Assembly (NCBI RefSeq): GCF_012935715.1
Contig: NZ_CP052860.1
Location: 3,782,001-3,846,000 of the forward strand
Direction of reading: 5' to 3'
Length of the DNA stretch: 64,000 nt
From: Pseudomonas sp. ADAK13
GTDB taxonomy: Bacteria > Pseudomonadota > Gammaproteobacteria > Pseudomonadales > Pseudomonadaceae
Shown: positions 1 to 9,173 of the stretch, one piece after another
Numbering within the stretch: position 1 is the stretch's first letter
Layout of the letters: each line of letters opens with the position of its first letter
Made by a program: the position numbers and the translations under genes
The notes under the pieces: model-generated
The model's database searches: none
Told to the model about the DNA's origin: nothing
What the model saw: the letters and a program-made list of their open reading frames with translations, nothing else

Positions 1-762
1 CCGGCGGTCGCGTTTGCCTGGGTGGTGTGGTGCAAGTTGCCGGACCGTCCGAGCAAGGCACCCTGGCTCTCGGCCGAAGAGGCGCGCGGGATTGAACAGC
101 GCATCGCGATGGAGACTGACGAGGGCGCAGGCGAGGGCGGGCATTCCCTGAAAAACTGGCTGACGCCGCAAATCCTGCTGGCGATCTTTGTGTATTTTTG
201 CCATCAGATCACCATCTACACCGTGATCTTTTTCCTGCCGAGCATTATCAGCAAATATGGCGAACTGAGCACCATGAGCGTCGGCCTGCTGACCTCATTG
301 CCATGGATTGCCGCAGCGGCAGGCGCCGTGCTGCTGCCGCGCTTTGCGACCACGCCCACCCGTGCCCGGCGGCTGTTGATCACCGGTTTGCTGACCATGG
401 CGGCGGGGTTGGGCATTGCCTCGGTGTCGGGGCCGGTTTTCAGCCTGTTGGGCTTCTGTGTGTCGGCGGTGATGTTCTTTGTGGTGCAGTCGATCATCTT
501 TCTGTACCCCGCTTCACGCCTCAAGGGCGTGGCGCTGGCGGGCGGGCTGGGCTTCGTCAATGCCTGCGGGCTGCTCGGCGGGTTTGTCGGGCCGTCGGTG
601 ATGGGCGCAATCGAGATGAGCACCGGCAATGCCATGAACGGCTTGAAAGTGATTGCCGTGGTGCTGGTGGTGGCCGCGTTGGCGGCCTTGCGTTTGCGCC
701 AGGGGCAGGAGCCCGATCACACCAGCAATGAAGTGGGAAACCCCGAAGCCAGCACCAGATAA
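1..762 (+). CDS. MFS transporter, ACS-type (C-terminal part)
   Basis: The reading frame is open from the first base, so the gene starts upstream of the window; 253 residues are visible. They contain a cytoplasmic loop with a PDRPSKAPWLSAEE motif, then about six hydrophobic helices. That layout matches the central loop and second half of anion:cation symporter (ACS) family permeases such as tartrate, phthalate or nicotinate transporters. The PD(R/K)P...WL..EE loop is the family hallmark I rely on. It probably imports an organic acid across the inner membrane; the substrate cannot be read. A LysR gene follows on the same strand about 260 bases later and may control it. Confidence 0.8.
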   Translation, partial: PAVAFAWVVWCKLPDRPSKAPWLSAEEARGIEQRIAMETDEGAGEGGHSLKNWLTPQILLAIFVYFCHQITIYTVIFFLPSIISKYGELSTMSVGLLTSLPWIAAAAGAVLLPRFATTPTRARRLLITGLLTMAAGLGIASVSGPVFSLLGFCVSAVMFFVVQSIIFLYPASRLKGVALAGGLGFVNACGLLGGFVGPSVMGAIEMSTGNAMNGLKVIAVVLVVAALAALRLRQGQEPDHTSNEVGNPEASTR

Positions 763-893
763 GCCACGACTGCCGCCAGGCATAAACCGACAAATACCCG
801 CAACAGTGTCCTGGCGGTGGGATGAGCGACGAATTTGATGGCCCAGAGCAAAATCCCGGCGACCAGGACGCTCAAGACAGAAATGACCAGCAC
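717..893 (-). CDS. Possible small two-helix membrane protein (58 aa)
   Basis: On the minus strand a frame opens at a GTG (893) and encodes 58 residues. They form two hydrophobic segments separated by a short polar turn (AIKFVAHPTARTLLR). A GAG lies about ten bases upstream of the GTG. The frame overlaps the end of the MFS gene by 46 bases, convergently. The residue pattern (two clean membrane helices, a charged loop, a short tail) looks more protein-like than chance. There is no ATG, and the frame is closed upstream by a stop at 933. It could be a real small inner-membrane protein or the remnant of a longer one. I do not recognise a family. Confidence 0.35.
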   Translation of the reverse strand: MLVISVLSVLVAGILLWAIKFVAHPTARTLLRVFVGLCLAAVVAYLVLASGFPTSLLV

Positions 894-1023
894 GATGGTG
901 TTCTCGAAAGCCTCGGAAGCTGTTTTATAGTCTCAAAGGCCCGCGTTGAACAGTGTGCGCATAGACGCAGGGCCCCGGGTGTTTCTAAACTGCCCCCTAT
1001 CCAGGGCAGTGGGGCGAGCGCCG

Positions 1024-1959
1024 ATGAATCGCAATGAATTACGCAAGGCCGACATCAACCTGATGGTGGTCTTTGAAACCTTGATGCTCGAACGCAATGT
1101 GACCCGGGTGGCCGAGAAGCTGTTTCTCGGCCAACCCACCATCAGTTCGGCCCTCAACCGCCTGCGCACGTTGTTCAATGACCCGCTGTTCATCCGCGTC
1201 GGCCATCGCATGGAACCGACCGCGCGGGCCGAAGAGATCATCAAGCACCTGTCGCCGGCCCTCGATTCATTGTCGTCGGCCCTGAGCCTGACCCACGATT
1301 TCGACCCGTCCATCAGCACCATGACCTTCCGCATCGGCCTGTCCGATGACGTCGAGTTCGGCCTGCTGCCGCCACTGCTGCGGGCCTTGCGCCAGGAGGC
1401 GCCGATGGTGGTGTTCGTGGTGCAGCACGTGGACTACTGGCGTATCCCGGACCTGCTGGCCTCCGGCGATATCACCGTCGGCATCACCCAGACCCGTGGC
1501 CTGCCGGCGAATGCCAAGCGCAAATTATTGCGGCATATCCGCCCTTGCCTGTTGCGGGCAGACGCCTCGGACAAACCCCTGACCCTCGACGAATATTGCG
1601 CACGGCCCCATGTGCTGGTGTCCCACACGGCCAACGTGTCCGGGTTTGCGGATGAATGGCTGGCGGAAATCGGCCGCAAGCGTCACGTGGTGCTCTCGGT
1701 GCCGCAATACAGCGCGCTGCCGGCGTTGCTCGCCGGCACCGACATGATCGCCAGCCTGCCGGACTACACTGCCCAGGCCATGGCCGCCGGGGGAAATCTG
1801 TTCTGTGAGCCGTTTCCGTTCGAAACCCCGACCCTGGATTTGTCCATGGTCTGGCTCAGCCACGTCGACACCGACCCGGCGGAACGCTGGATGCGCTCGC
1901 GGCTGGAGGCGTTCATGAGCGAGCGGGACATGCTGCCGGTGGTAGCGCCAAAATCTTGA
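1024..1959 (+). CDS. LysR-family transcriptional regulator
   Basis: The 311-residue product begins MNRNELRKADINLMVVFETL. A LysR winged helix-turn-helix follows at about residues 8-65 (ERNVTRVAEKLFLGQPTISSA), then a type-2 periplasmic-binding-like effector domain. I chose the ATG at 1024 because the DNA-binding domain then starts in the usual place; an upstream start at 946 would add an uncharacteristic tail. The sequence resembles the NodD/LeuO-like branch, with ADINLMVVFETLM at the N terminus. It lies downstream of an ACS-type permease on the same strand, and its target is unknown. Confidence 0.85.
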   Translation: MNRNELRKADINLMVVFETLMLERNVTRVAEKLFLGQPTISSALNRLRTLFNDPLFIRVGHRMEPTARAEEIIKHLSPALDSLSSALSLTHDFDPSISTMTFRIGLSDDVEFGLLPPLLRALRQEAPMVVFVVQHVDYWRIPDLLASGDITVGITQTRGLPANAKRKLLRHIRPCLLRADASDKPLTLDEYCARPHVLVSHTANVSGFADEWLAEIGRKRHVVLSVPQYSALPALLAGTDMIASLPDYTAQAMAAGGNLFCEPFPFETPTLDLSMVWLSHVDTDPAERWMRSRLEAFMSERDMLPVVAPKS

Positions 1960-1985
1960 GATAACACCTTCAGGGAGATCCACCC

Positions 1986-3173
1986 ATGACCCCATCCCGT
2001 TCCTTGCTGCGTGGGCGCGGCAGTCATGACAGTGGCAAGGTTGGCATGGTCGAGCTGTTTTTCGACCTGGTGTTCGTGTTTGCCGTGACCCAATTGTCCC
2101 ATTCGCTGCTCGCGCACTTGTCCATCGGCGGTGCGGTGCAGGTGGCGCTGATGATGGTGGCGGTGTGGTGGGTGTGGATCTTCACCTCGTGGGTCACCAA
2201 CTGGCTGGACCCGGAAAAAATCCCGATCCGCATCGGCCTGTTCGGCTTGATGGTGGCGGGCTTGCTGCTGTCGTCTTCGATCCCCAAGGCGTTTACCGAT
2301 CGCGGCCTGCTGTTCGCGGGCGCCTATGTGTTCATGCAAGTGGGGCGCACGCTGTTTGCCTTGTGGGCGGTGCGCGGCGAGTCGCTGAACATGACCCGAA
2401 ACTTCCAGCGCATCCTGGCGTGGATGCTGTTTTCCGGGGTGTTCTGGATCACCGGCGCGCTGCTTGAGGGCGAGCAGCGTTTGGCCTTCTGGGCCCTGGC
2501 GCTGTTGATCGAGCTGATTTCCCCGTCGGTGTATTTCTGGGTACCGGGGCTTGGGCCCTCAACGCTTTCGGACTGGAATGTGGAAGGCAACCACATGGCC
2601 GAACGCTGCGGCCTGTTTGTGATCATCGCCCTGGGCGAGTCGTTGCTGGTGACCGGCGCTACCTTTGCCGAACTGCCCTGGAGCATGGATGGGCTGGCGG
2701 CGTTCCTGGTGGCGGTGGTGGGCAGCATCGCCCTGTGGTGGATCTATTTCGACAGCGGCGCCGAGCGCGCCCACCACCGCATTGCCAGCTCCGCCGACCC
2801 GGGGCGTCAGGCGCGCATTGCCTACACCTACCTGCACGTGTTGATCGTGGCCGGGATCATTGTCAGTGCAGTGGCCGATGAACTGGTGCTGGTGCACCCG
2901 GGGCACGCCAGCCAGGCCGGCGTGGTGGCGATCATTGCCGGCCCGTGGTTGTTCCTGCTGGGCAGTGCGTTGTTCAAATGGGTGATGAGCGACCGGCCCT
3001 TGCCGCCGTTTTCGCACCTGGGTGGGTTGCTGCTGTTGCTGGTGTTGTTGCCGCTGGGATTGCAGCAGGTATTTTCGGCGCTGGTGCTGGGAGCGCTGAC
3101 GTCGGCCGTGTTGGTGGTGGTGGCGATTTGGGAAAATCGCTCGCTGCGTGGCCTGACCGAAGTTTCACACTGA
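1986..3173 (+). CDS. Low-temperature requirement protein A (LtrA) family membrane protein
   Basis: This 395-residue, very hydrophobic protein has about ten predicted membrane helices. Its N terminus reads VGMVELFFDLVFVFAVTQLSH, the signature of the LtrA family (named after a Listeria gene needed for growth in the cold). ERCGLFVIIALGESL, a second LtrA-type motif, lies near residue 205. Biochemical function is unknown in the family. It starts 26 bases after the LysR stop and is on the same strand, so it may be co-transcribed with that regulator. Length agrees with typical LtrA proteins. Confidence 0.88.
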   Translation: MTPSRSLLRGRGSHDSGKVGMVELFFDLVFVFAVTQLSHSLLAHLSIGGAVQVALMMVAVWWVWIFTSWVTNWLDPEKIPIRIGLFGLMVAGLLLSSSIPKAFTDRGLLFAGAYVFMQVGRTLFALWAVRGESLNMTRNFQRILAWMLFSGVFWITGALLEGEQRLAFWALALLIELISPSVYFWVPGLGPSTLSDWNVEGNHMAERCGLFVIIALGESLLVTGATFAELPWSMDGLAAFLVAVVGSIALWWIYFDSGAERAHHRIASSADPGRQARIAYTYLHVLIVAGIIVSAVADELVLVHPGHASQAGVVAIIAGPWLFLLGSALFKWVMSDRPLPPFSHLGGLLLLLVLLPLGLQQVFSALVLGALTSAVLVVVAIWENRSLRGLTEVSH

Positions 3174-3243
3174 AAGCGGTCTGATTCCGCTCGGCCCCGT
3201 GCTATATGTATGACTCTTTTCCTACAACAACTCGGAGCCTTTC

Positions 3244-3606
3244 ATGCCGCACCTGCATCTGGAATACACCGCCAACCTGACAGAGCTGGCCGTTGAGAAA
3301 ACTTTGTTGCGGCTCAACAACGTGCTGATGGCGTCCGGGCAGTTCGGTTCCGAGTTTGATATCAAGAGTCGCGCGGTCAAGGTGGAAACGTTCCAGGTCG
3401 GCACGTCCTTGAGCCCGCGTGCGTTTATCGCCGTGAAGCTGTCGCTGCTCAGCGGGCGATCGCCGCAGGTCAAGAAGCAATTGTCGGAAAGCCTGTTGGC
3501 GGCGTTGCAGGACCTGGGCGATTGGCCTGCAGACCTGCAGGTGCAGCTCAGTGTCTTGCTGGTCGATATGGATCGCGAGTCCTACAGCAAAGTCACCATC
3601 GGCTGA
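3244..3606 (+). CDS. 5-carboxymethyl-2-hydroxymuconate delta-isomerase family (tautomerase fold)
   Basis: The product has 120 residues and starts MPHLHLEYTANL. After Met removal it has the N-terminal proline that acts as the catalytic base in this tautomerase group. Length and the HLHLEYT start match CHM isomerase (HpaF/HpcD), which isomerises 5-carboxymethyl-2-hydroxymuconate in homoprotocatechuate degradation. A CGGAG precedes the ATG. No other homoprotocatechuate gene is adjacent, so this appears to be a stand-alone member; these are common in Pseudomonas and their true substrate is often unproven. Confidence 0.85.
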   Translation: MPHLHLEYTANLTELAVEKTLLRLNNVLMASGQFGSEFDIKSRAVKVETFQVGTSLSPRAFIAVKLSLLSGRSPQVKKQLSESLLAALQDLGDWPADLQVQLSVLLVDMDRESYSKVTIG

Positions 3607-3616
3607 TGGGCAGGGG

Positions 3617-4552
3617 TTACAGCAACCCCTGATCCGCACACACCTTCACCACCTGCTCCCTGAACCACGTGTTGGCGCTGTCCTGCTCGCTGTGTTCATT
3701 CCACTGCATGTCCAGGGTAAACCCCGGCAAACCGTTCGGCGCTTCGCAATGGCCGAACACGGTCGTGTCTGCTAGCAGCTTCAGCACCCGACGGGGCAGG
3801 GTGACGATAAAGTCGGTGCCGGTGATCATCTTCAGCGCCGCGCTGTAGCTGTTGGCCCGGGCGATCACCTGGCGCTTGTGGGACTGGCGCGCCAGCCAGC
3901 CGTCGATCATGTTGGTGTCGGAGCTCCACGGCGTAGGGAATACGTGACGCCGGGCGACGAAGGATTGCAGGCTGAACGCCGGTTCCCGGGGCGCCGACTG
4001 TTTGTCGAAGACGCACACCAGGTCGTCCTCCAGCAGCATCTGGGTCTTGATGTCTTTGTGCTCGCGATGAAAGTGCGGGCCGAAGCAGATCACCAGGTCC
4101 AGGCGACCGTCGCGCAAGGCGTCGGCCGGGATCTCGGTTTCCAGCTTCTGCACATTGACGATCACCGGCAGGTCGGCGTGGTCGAAGGTTTTCAGCAGGC
4201 GCGGCAGGACCAGCTGTTCGAAGTATTCCGGGGCGCAGACATTGAAGGTCACGGCCTTGCGGGTGGGGTCGAAGGCGTGGCTGCCGGCGTGGCAGAGGTT
4301 GATGCTTTCGAGGATTTTCTGCACATGGTCGTACATGGTGGTGGCTTTGTACGTAGGACGCATACCCGCCCGGGTGTTGATAAACAGCTCATCTTCGAAG
4401 CTGGTGCGCAGCTTCTTGAGGCTGTAGCTGACGGTGGACTGGCTGACGAACAGGGTTTCGGAGACCTCGGTGACGCTGCTTTGGTCATAAACAGCGATAA
4501 ACACCATCAGGTCCTGCATATCGAGCTTTCTAAGCAAGTTGCTGTTTAGCAT
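3617..4552 (-). CDS. LysR-family transcriptional regulator
   Basis: The 311-residue product starts MLNSNLLRKLDMQDLMVFIA. Its LysR helix-turn-helix lies at about residues 15-75 (QSSVTEVSETLFVSQSTVSYS) and is followed by a substrate-binding-like domain. I chose the ATG at 4552, preceded by GGACGGAACGG; a longer frame to 4597 has no better signal. It converges with the isomerase gene, leaving only 10 bases between stops. The CynX-like MFS gene next to it lies downstream on the same strand in chromosome order but is transcribed earlier, so regulation of that permease is only a guess. Confidence 0.85.
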   Translation of the reverse strand: MLNSNLLRKLDMQDLMVFIAVYDQSSVTEVSETLFVSQSTVSYSLKKLRTSFEDELFINTRAGMRPTYKATTMYDHVQKILESINLCHAGSHAFDPTRKAVTFNVCAPEYFEQLVLPRLLKTFDHADLPVIVNVQKLETEIPADALRDGRLDLVICFGPHFHREHKDIKTQMLLEDDLVCVFDKQSAPREPAFSLQSFVARRHVFPTPWSSDTNMIDGWLARQSHKRQVIARANSYSAALKMITGTDFIVTLPRRVLKLLADTTVFGHCEAPNGLPGFTLDMQWNEHSEQDSANTWFREQVVKVCADQGLL

Positions 4553-4689
4553 CCGTTCCGTCCGCAAATCGTTTGTACCGAGTTCGGTACAAGACAATAC
4601 AAAATGTTAACGGAACGTTCGTGCCAATAGAAAGCGCTGTCGGACCTTTCTATGTTTGAGGTGGGACAAATAATGTTTACAACACGACC

Positions 4690-5877
4690 TCAGCGAATAT
4701 GCCGCGCGTAATGCCGGGGGTCGAAGCGCAGCACGATCAGCAGCATCACCACCACCACGGCCGTCAGTGACCACCAGGCCCATTCGAAGCTGCCCAGTTG
4801 GTCGCGGATCATCCCGGCGATCAGCGGCGACAAACCGGCGATCAGGTAACCGATGCCCTGCACGAAGGCGGTCAGGCCGCCGGCGCGGCGCGGGTTGTCC
4901 AGATGGTCCAGGGACAGGATCAGGCTCATCGGAAACAACCCGCCAATGCCCAGGCCCAGCAGGCAGGGCCACAGCAGGCTCAGGTGTTGCGGGCTGAGGA
5001 TCAGGCCGCAGAAGCCGGCGATGATCAGCACCAGCAACACCGCGACCACACCGCGCTTGTCCTGGCGGCGGTTGGCGATGGCCGGGGTGACCAGGCCGGA
5101 GACCACCTCCATGGCGGTCAAAAAGCCCAGCAACAGGCCGGCATTCTGTTCACTCCAGCCCAGCTCCACGTAGTACGGCGCCAGCCAGGCCAGCACGCAG
5201 GTGTAGGACGCGGTGCCGAGGCCGAAAAAGATTGCCAGCAACCAGGCCCGGCGATTGCCGAAAAATGACGCCTGCGGGCCCGCGCCGGCTTGGGGCAGCG
5301 GCGGCAACACCGAGCGTTGGGCGTACCAGAACACCAGCGCCAACACTGCCAGCACCGCCCAGATTGCCAGGCCGATGCGCCAACTGCCGGTGCGCACCTG
5401 GATAAACGGCGAGAATGAAGCGGCGAGGGCCGCCCCGCCCATGATCGCGGTGACGTACAGGCCCATAAACAGTGAAACGTTATCGCTGAAGCGGGATTTG
5501 ATCAGCGCGGGCATCAGCGCCTGGATCATCGCGATCCCTAGGCCGGCGGCGATGGCGCTGAGGATCAGCTCAACCGCCGAATCGAGAAACAGCCGTGACA
5601 CCGTGGCCAGGCCGATCACCACCAGCGACAGCACAATACTGCGATGTTCGCCGAAGCGCTTGGCCACGCCCATGCCGAAAAACATCGCCAGGCCCATGGC
5701 CATGACTGGCAGCATGGTCAGTAGGGACGCGGTGCTGAAACTCAGGGCCACGTCCCCGCGAATCGACGACAACAACGGGCCGACGGCGGCCATTGACGGG
5801 CGCAGGTTGAGGGCGACCAGCACCACGCTGATCATCAGCCAAACGGCGGTGGCGGGTTTTGCGCGGACGTTTTCCAT
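4690..5877 (-). CDS. MFS transporter, CynX/NimT family
   Basis: The 395-residue product has about twelve membrane helices and begins MENVRAKPATAVWLMISVVL. The first helix runs VVLVALNLRPSMAAVGPLL, typical of the cyanate-permease CynX / 2-nitroimidazole NimT group (N-L-R-P..A.GP motif). I place the start at 5877 because it puts the first helix right after a short polar N terminus. The cyanate enzymes cynT-cynS are about 12 kb away in this window. A link to cyanate uptake is possible but not shown, since the family also exports drugs and imports other small anions. Confidence 0.82.
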   Translation of the reverse strand: MENVRAKPATAVWLMISVVLVALNLRPSMAAVGPLLSSIRGDVALSFSTASLLTMLPVMAMGLAMFFGMGVAKRFGEHRSIVLSLVVIGLATVSRLFLDSAVELILSAIAAGLGIAMIQALMPALIKSRFSDNVSLFMGLYVTAIMGGAALAASFSPFIQVRTGSWRIGLAIWAVLAVLALVFWYAQRSVLPPLPQAGAGPQASFFGNRRAWLLAIFFGLGTASYTCVLAWLAPYYVELGWSEQNAGLLLGFLTAMEVVSGLVTPAIANRRQDKRGVVAVLLVLIIAGFCGLILSPQHLSLLWPCLLGLGIGGLFPMSLILSLDHLDNPRRAGGLTAFVQGIGYLIAGLSPLIAGMIRDQLGSFEWAWWSLTAVVVVMLLIVLRFDPRHYARHIR

Positions 5878-5994
5878 GGGCGAGCCTTGAACTGACAAGG
5901 GCAGTATTAGGCCGGGCGTGGGGGAGGCAGGCAAATGAGAAAGTCGTTGGGACTATTGAAAAAATGCATCTGCTGACACGGCACAAATCAACAG

Positions 5995-6081
5995 GTAGGA
6001 GCTGGCTTGCCTGCGATAGCGGTGGGTCAGGCAACACATCTGTGTCTGATAGACCGCCATCGCAGGCAAGCCAGCTCCCAC
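5995..6081. repeat. REP-like inverted repeat
   Basis: Two arms of 29 bases (5995-6023 and 6053-6081) are reverse complements with two mismatches, around a 29-base loop. The arms contain the ggagctggcttgcctgcga core that recurs at 44658-44723 and, in decayed form, at 16829-16860. It sits between a gene ending upstream on the minus strand and the start region of the MFS gene. It matches the general look of extragenic palindromic repeats in the P. fluorescens group. Confidence 0.85.
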
Positions 6082-6108
6082 AGGGAACAGGGGTGCTCTT
6101 GAGTGTTT

Positions 6109-7551
6109 CTACACCGCCCGAATCACATGCTTGATCTCCTGAAACGCCTGCAACCCCCACGGTCCCAGTTCCCGGCCGATGCTGCTCTGCTTGTAACCAC
6201 CCCACGCCGTTTGCGGGAAGATCACCTGCGGTGCGTTGATCCACACCAGGCCCACCTGCAAGGCATTCGCCACCCGCTCGGCCGCTTCCAGGTCGCGGCT
6301 CAATACACTGGCCACCAGGCCGAACTCGCTGTCATTGGCCAGTGCCACTGCTTCGGCTTCACTGGCAACGCTGCGCACGCACAGCACCGGGCCGAAGATT
6401 TCTTCGTTCCACAACGCGCTGTCCAGCGGCACTTCGGTAAACACCGTCGGGCGGATGAAGTAACCCTGAGGCAAATCCGCCGGACGCCCGCCGCCACACA
6501 GCAACTTCGCGCCCGCTTGCACGCCCCGTTCGATATGCCCCAGCACCCGCTGGTACTGCGCGCGGTTGACCAGTGCGCCCATTTCCACGTCTTCGGCAAA
6601 TGGGTCTGCCACGCGAATACCTTTGGCCCTGGCCTGCAAGCGAATCAGAAACTCATCCGCCAATTCATCCGCCACCAACACGCGGCTGGTAGCGGAACAC
6701 ATCTGCCCGGCGTTGAAGAAACCACCGCCGCAAGCCAGTTCCACCGCCAGGTCGAGGTCGGCGTCGGCCAGCACCAGCAACGACGATTTGCCGCCCAGTT
6801 CCAGGCTCACGCCCTTGACCGTTTCGGCAGCGCGCTGCATCACCTGCACGCCCACGGCATTGCTGCCGGTGAACGAGATTTTCGCGACCCGCGGGTCCGC
6901 CGCCAACGGGGCGCCCACCGCCAGGCCTGTGCCGCAGACCACGTTAAAGACTCCGGCAGGCAAACCCACCGAGGCGATGATCCTGGCCAGTTCCAGCTCG
7001 GCCAGCGGCGTCACCTCCGAAGGCTTGAGCACCACGCAGCAACCGGCAGCCAGCGCCGGGGCGAGTTTCCAGGCGGTGGTCACCATCGGGAAATTCCACG
7101 GCACGATCAGGCCCACCACGCCGCAGGGTTCACGGCGAACGCGGGCGCTGAAATCCTCGGTGGGCAGTGCCACCGAGCGATCCTGGCTGGCGTCCATGTC
7201 GTCGGCCAAACCGGCGTAGTAGGTGAAGGTGGCGATCACGTCGTCCACATCAATGCCCGCCTCGAACAGCGGCTTGCCGTTGTTGCTCGATTGCAGGTGC
7301 ATCAGGTGTTCGCGTTGGGCGCTGACGCCCTCGGCGATTTTGCGCAGCAGCGCAGCGCGATCGCGGCCGGTGCTTCTGGACCAGTCCGGGAAGGCCGCGC
7401 TGGCGGCGCTCACGGCCTCCGCCACTGCGCCACCGTCACCCACGCTGACGTGAGCCAAGGTGGCCTCGGTGGCCGGGTTGATCACGTCCAGCACCTCATG
7501 GCCCGCACGCCACACGCCATTGATATACAGCCCGTTCACTGCCGCGCTCAT
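6109..7551 (-). CDS. Aldehyde dehydrogenase (probable 4-guanidinobutyraldehyde or related)
   Basis: This is a 480-residue NAD(P)-dependent aldehyde dehydrogenase. Visible family motifs in order are IVPWNFPMVTTAWK (cofactor-binding), VSLELGGKSSL (general-base Glu), FFNAGQMCSATSR (nucleophilic Cys) and EEIFGPVL (cofactor Glu). The start ATG at 7551 overlaps the TGA of the upstream decarboxylase gene (ATGA), which implies translational coupling. Because the partner resembles AruI, which makes 4-guanidinobutyraldehyde, oxidation of that aldehyde to 4-guanidinobutyrate is the simplest role; this is inferred from context. The family also includes betaine- and aminobutyraldehyde dehydrogenases. Confidence 0.88.
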   Translation of the reverse strand: MSAAVNGLYINGVWRAGHEVLDVINPATEATLAHVSVGDGGAVAEAVSAASAAFPDWSRSTGRDRAALLRKIAEGVSAQREHLMHLQSSNNGKPLFEAGIDVDDVIATFTYYAGLADDMDASQDRSVALPTEDFSARVRREPCGVVGLIVPWNFPMVTTAWKLAPALAAGCCVVLKPSEVTPLAELELARIIASVGLPAGVFNVVCGTGLAVGAPLAADPRVAKISFTGSNAVGVQVMQRAAETVKGVSLELGGKSSLLVLADADLDLAVELACGGGFFNAGQMCSATSRVLVADELADEFLIRLQARAKGIRVADPFAEDVEMGALVNRAQYQRVLGHIERGVQAGAKLLCGGGRPADLPQGYFIRPTVFTEVPLDSALWNEEIFGPVLCVRSVASEAEAVALANDSEFGLVASVLSRDLEAAERVANALQVGLVWINAPQVIFPQTAWGGYKQSSIGRELGPWGLQAFQEIKHVIRAV

Positions 7552-9173
7552 ACCGCCACCTCCTTCATCCAAAGCCCCTGGTCGATTTCAATCAGCGTCG
7601 GGCCCTGGCGATCCGTGGCGGCACGCAATGCGCTGCGCAGTTCTTCAACACCCTGGATGCGCTGGGCAGCCGCGCCGAGGGCCTGGGCCACGCCGATAAA
7701 GTCCGGCGTGTAGATGTCGACGCCCACCGGCTCGATGGCGCGGTTGACCATGTATTTCTTGATCTCTTCATAACCCTGGTTATTCCACAGCAGCACGATC
7801 ACCGGGGTGCGCGCCTCTACGGCGCTGGCCAGTTCCGGCAGGGTGAATTGCAGCCCGCCGTCGCCGATCAGGCACACCACCGGCGCACCGTCGCCGCGTC
7901 CCAGCCATGCACCGATGGCGGCCGGCAGGGCGTAGCCGAGGGTGCCGTAGCCGGTGGAGGAGTTGAACCAGCGGCGTGGCTGGTCGAGGTTCAGGGTCAG
8001 GTTGCCGGTGTACACCGGTTGGGTGGAGTCGCCCACCAGTACGGCGTCGGGCAGTTCATCCAGCACGGTGTTGAGGAACAGGGTTTGCGCGCGGGTCGCG
8101 GCGTCCCAGGTGGGTTCCAGTTCGCTCCACAGGCGGGCAACGCGGTGGGCGCCCCAGTGGTTGTCGCGGGCGGCCAAGGGCGTGTCGCGCAGTTCGGCGA
8201 GCAACGCTTGGGCAGCGATTTGCGCGTCAGCCACCAGTGCCACGTGCGGTGGGTAATTGCGTACGGTCTGGTCGGAATCGATGTCGATGCGCAGCAGGGC
8301 GCCGGGAATGTCGAAGCCGCCGGCGAAGGTCACGTCGTAGTCGGTCTCTGCCAGCTCGGTGCCGATCGCCAGTACCACGTCGGCCTCGGCCACCAGCGCA
8401 CGGGTGGCGACCAGGGTTTGGGTCGAGCCGATCAGCAGCGGGTGGTGGGAGGCCAGCATGCCCTTGGCGTTGATGGTCAGCGCCACCGGCGCGCCGAGGG
8501 TCTCGGCCAATTGCGTCAGCTCGGGCGCCGCGTCGATGGCGCCGCCACCGGCGAGAATCAGCGGGCGTTTGGCGGCCGCCAGCCACTGGCTCATTTGCTT
8601 GACCGCCGACGGCGCCGCGCCCGCGCGGGAAACGCTGACCGGCTCGCTGCCGAGCAACGCGTCGGCGTTTTCCACCAGCACATCCAGCGGGATTTCGATA
8701 TGCACCGGGCGCGGTCGCCCGGCCTGGAACAGCGCAAACGCCCGGGCCAATACACCGGGCAATTCGGCCGCCGACATCAAGGTATGGGAGAACGCCGCCA
8801 CGCCCGCGATCATCGCGCCCTGGTTCGGCAGCTCGTGCAGCTTGCCGCGCCCGCCGCCCAACTGGCTGCGGGACTGCACGCTGGAAATCACCAGCATCGG
8901 GATCGAGTCGGCGTAGGCCTGGCCCATGGCGGTGGTGATATTGGTCATGCCGGGGCCGGTGATGATGAAGCACACGCCGGGCTTGCCGCTGGTGCGTGCA
9001 TAGCCGTCGGCCATGAAGCCGGCGCCCTGTTCGTGGCGCGGGGTGACGTGGCGGATACTGGAGCGCGCCAGGCCCCGGTAGAGTTCCACGGTGTGCACGC
9101 CGGGGATGCCAAACACCTGGTCTACACCGTAGCCTTCCAGCAGGTTGACCAATACTTCGCCGCAGGTCGCCAT
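7548..9173 (-). CDS. aruI: ThDP-dependent decarboxylase, 5-guanidino-2-oxopentanoate decarboxylase-like (AruI-like)
   Basis: The 541-residue product has the three-domain layout of acetolactate-synthase-type thiamine diphosphate enzymes. The N-terminal pyrimidine domain has the catalytic Glu in TPRHEQGAGFMADGYAR. The central domain lies near residues 190-320. The C-terminal domain carries the GDG...NN cofactor motif (GDGGLQFTLPELASA ... LLWNNQGYEE). The FGIPGVHTVELYRGL start fits AruI of the Pseudomonas arginine transaminase pathway, which decarboxylates 2-ketoarginine. No arginine-pyruvate transaminase (AruH) is in the window. It is the first gene of a two-gene operon with the aldehyde dehydrogenase and is divergent from a LysR gene. 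A related 2-oxoacid substrate is possible. Confidence 0.78.
   Translation of the reverse strand: MATCGEVLVNLLEGYGVDQVFGIPGVHTVELYRGLARSSIRHVTPRHEQGAGFMADGYARTSGKPGVCFIITGPGMTNITTAMGQAYADSIPMLVISSVQSRSQLGGGRGKLHELPNQGAMIAGVAAFSHTLMSAAELPGVLARAFALFQAGRPRPVHIEIPLDVLVENADALLGSEPVSVSRAGAAPSAVKQMSQWLAAAKRPLILAGGGAIDAAPELTQLAETLGAPVALTINAKGMLASHHPLLIGSTQTLVATRALVAEADVVLAIGTELAETDYDVTFAGGFDIPGALLRIDIDSDQTVRNYPPHVALVADAQIAAQALLAELRDTPLAARDNHWGAHRVARLWSELEPTWDAATRAQTLFLNTVLDELPDAVLVGDSTQPVYTGNLTLNLDQPRRWFNSSTGYGTLGYALPAAIGAWLGRGDGAPVVCLIGDGGLQFTLPELASAVEARTPVIVLLWNNQGYEEIKKYMVNRAIEPVGVDIYTPDFIGVAQALGAAAQRIQGVEELRSALRAATDRQGPTLIEIDQGLWMKEVAV

Noticed and set aside
1525..3017. Long minus-strand frames across the LysR and LtrA genes
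   Set aside because: They are antisense shadows of clear plus-strand genes, rich in Arg, His and Gln as expected from GC-rich complements, with no domain signal.
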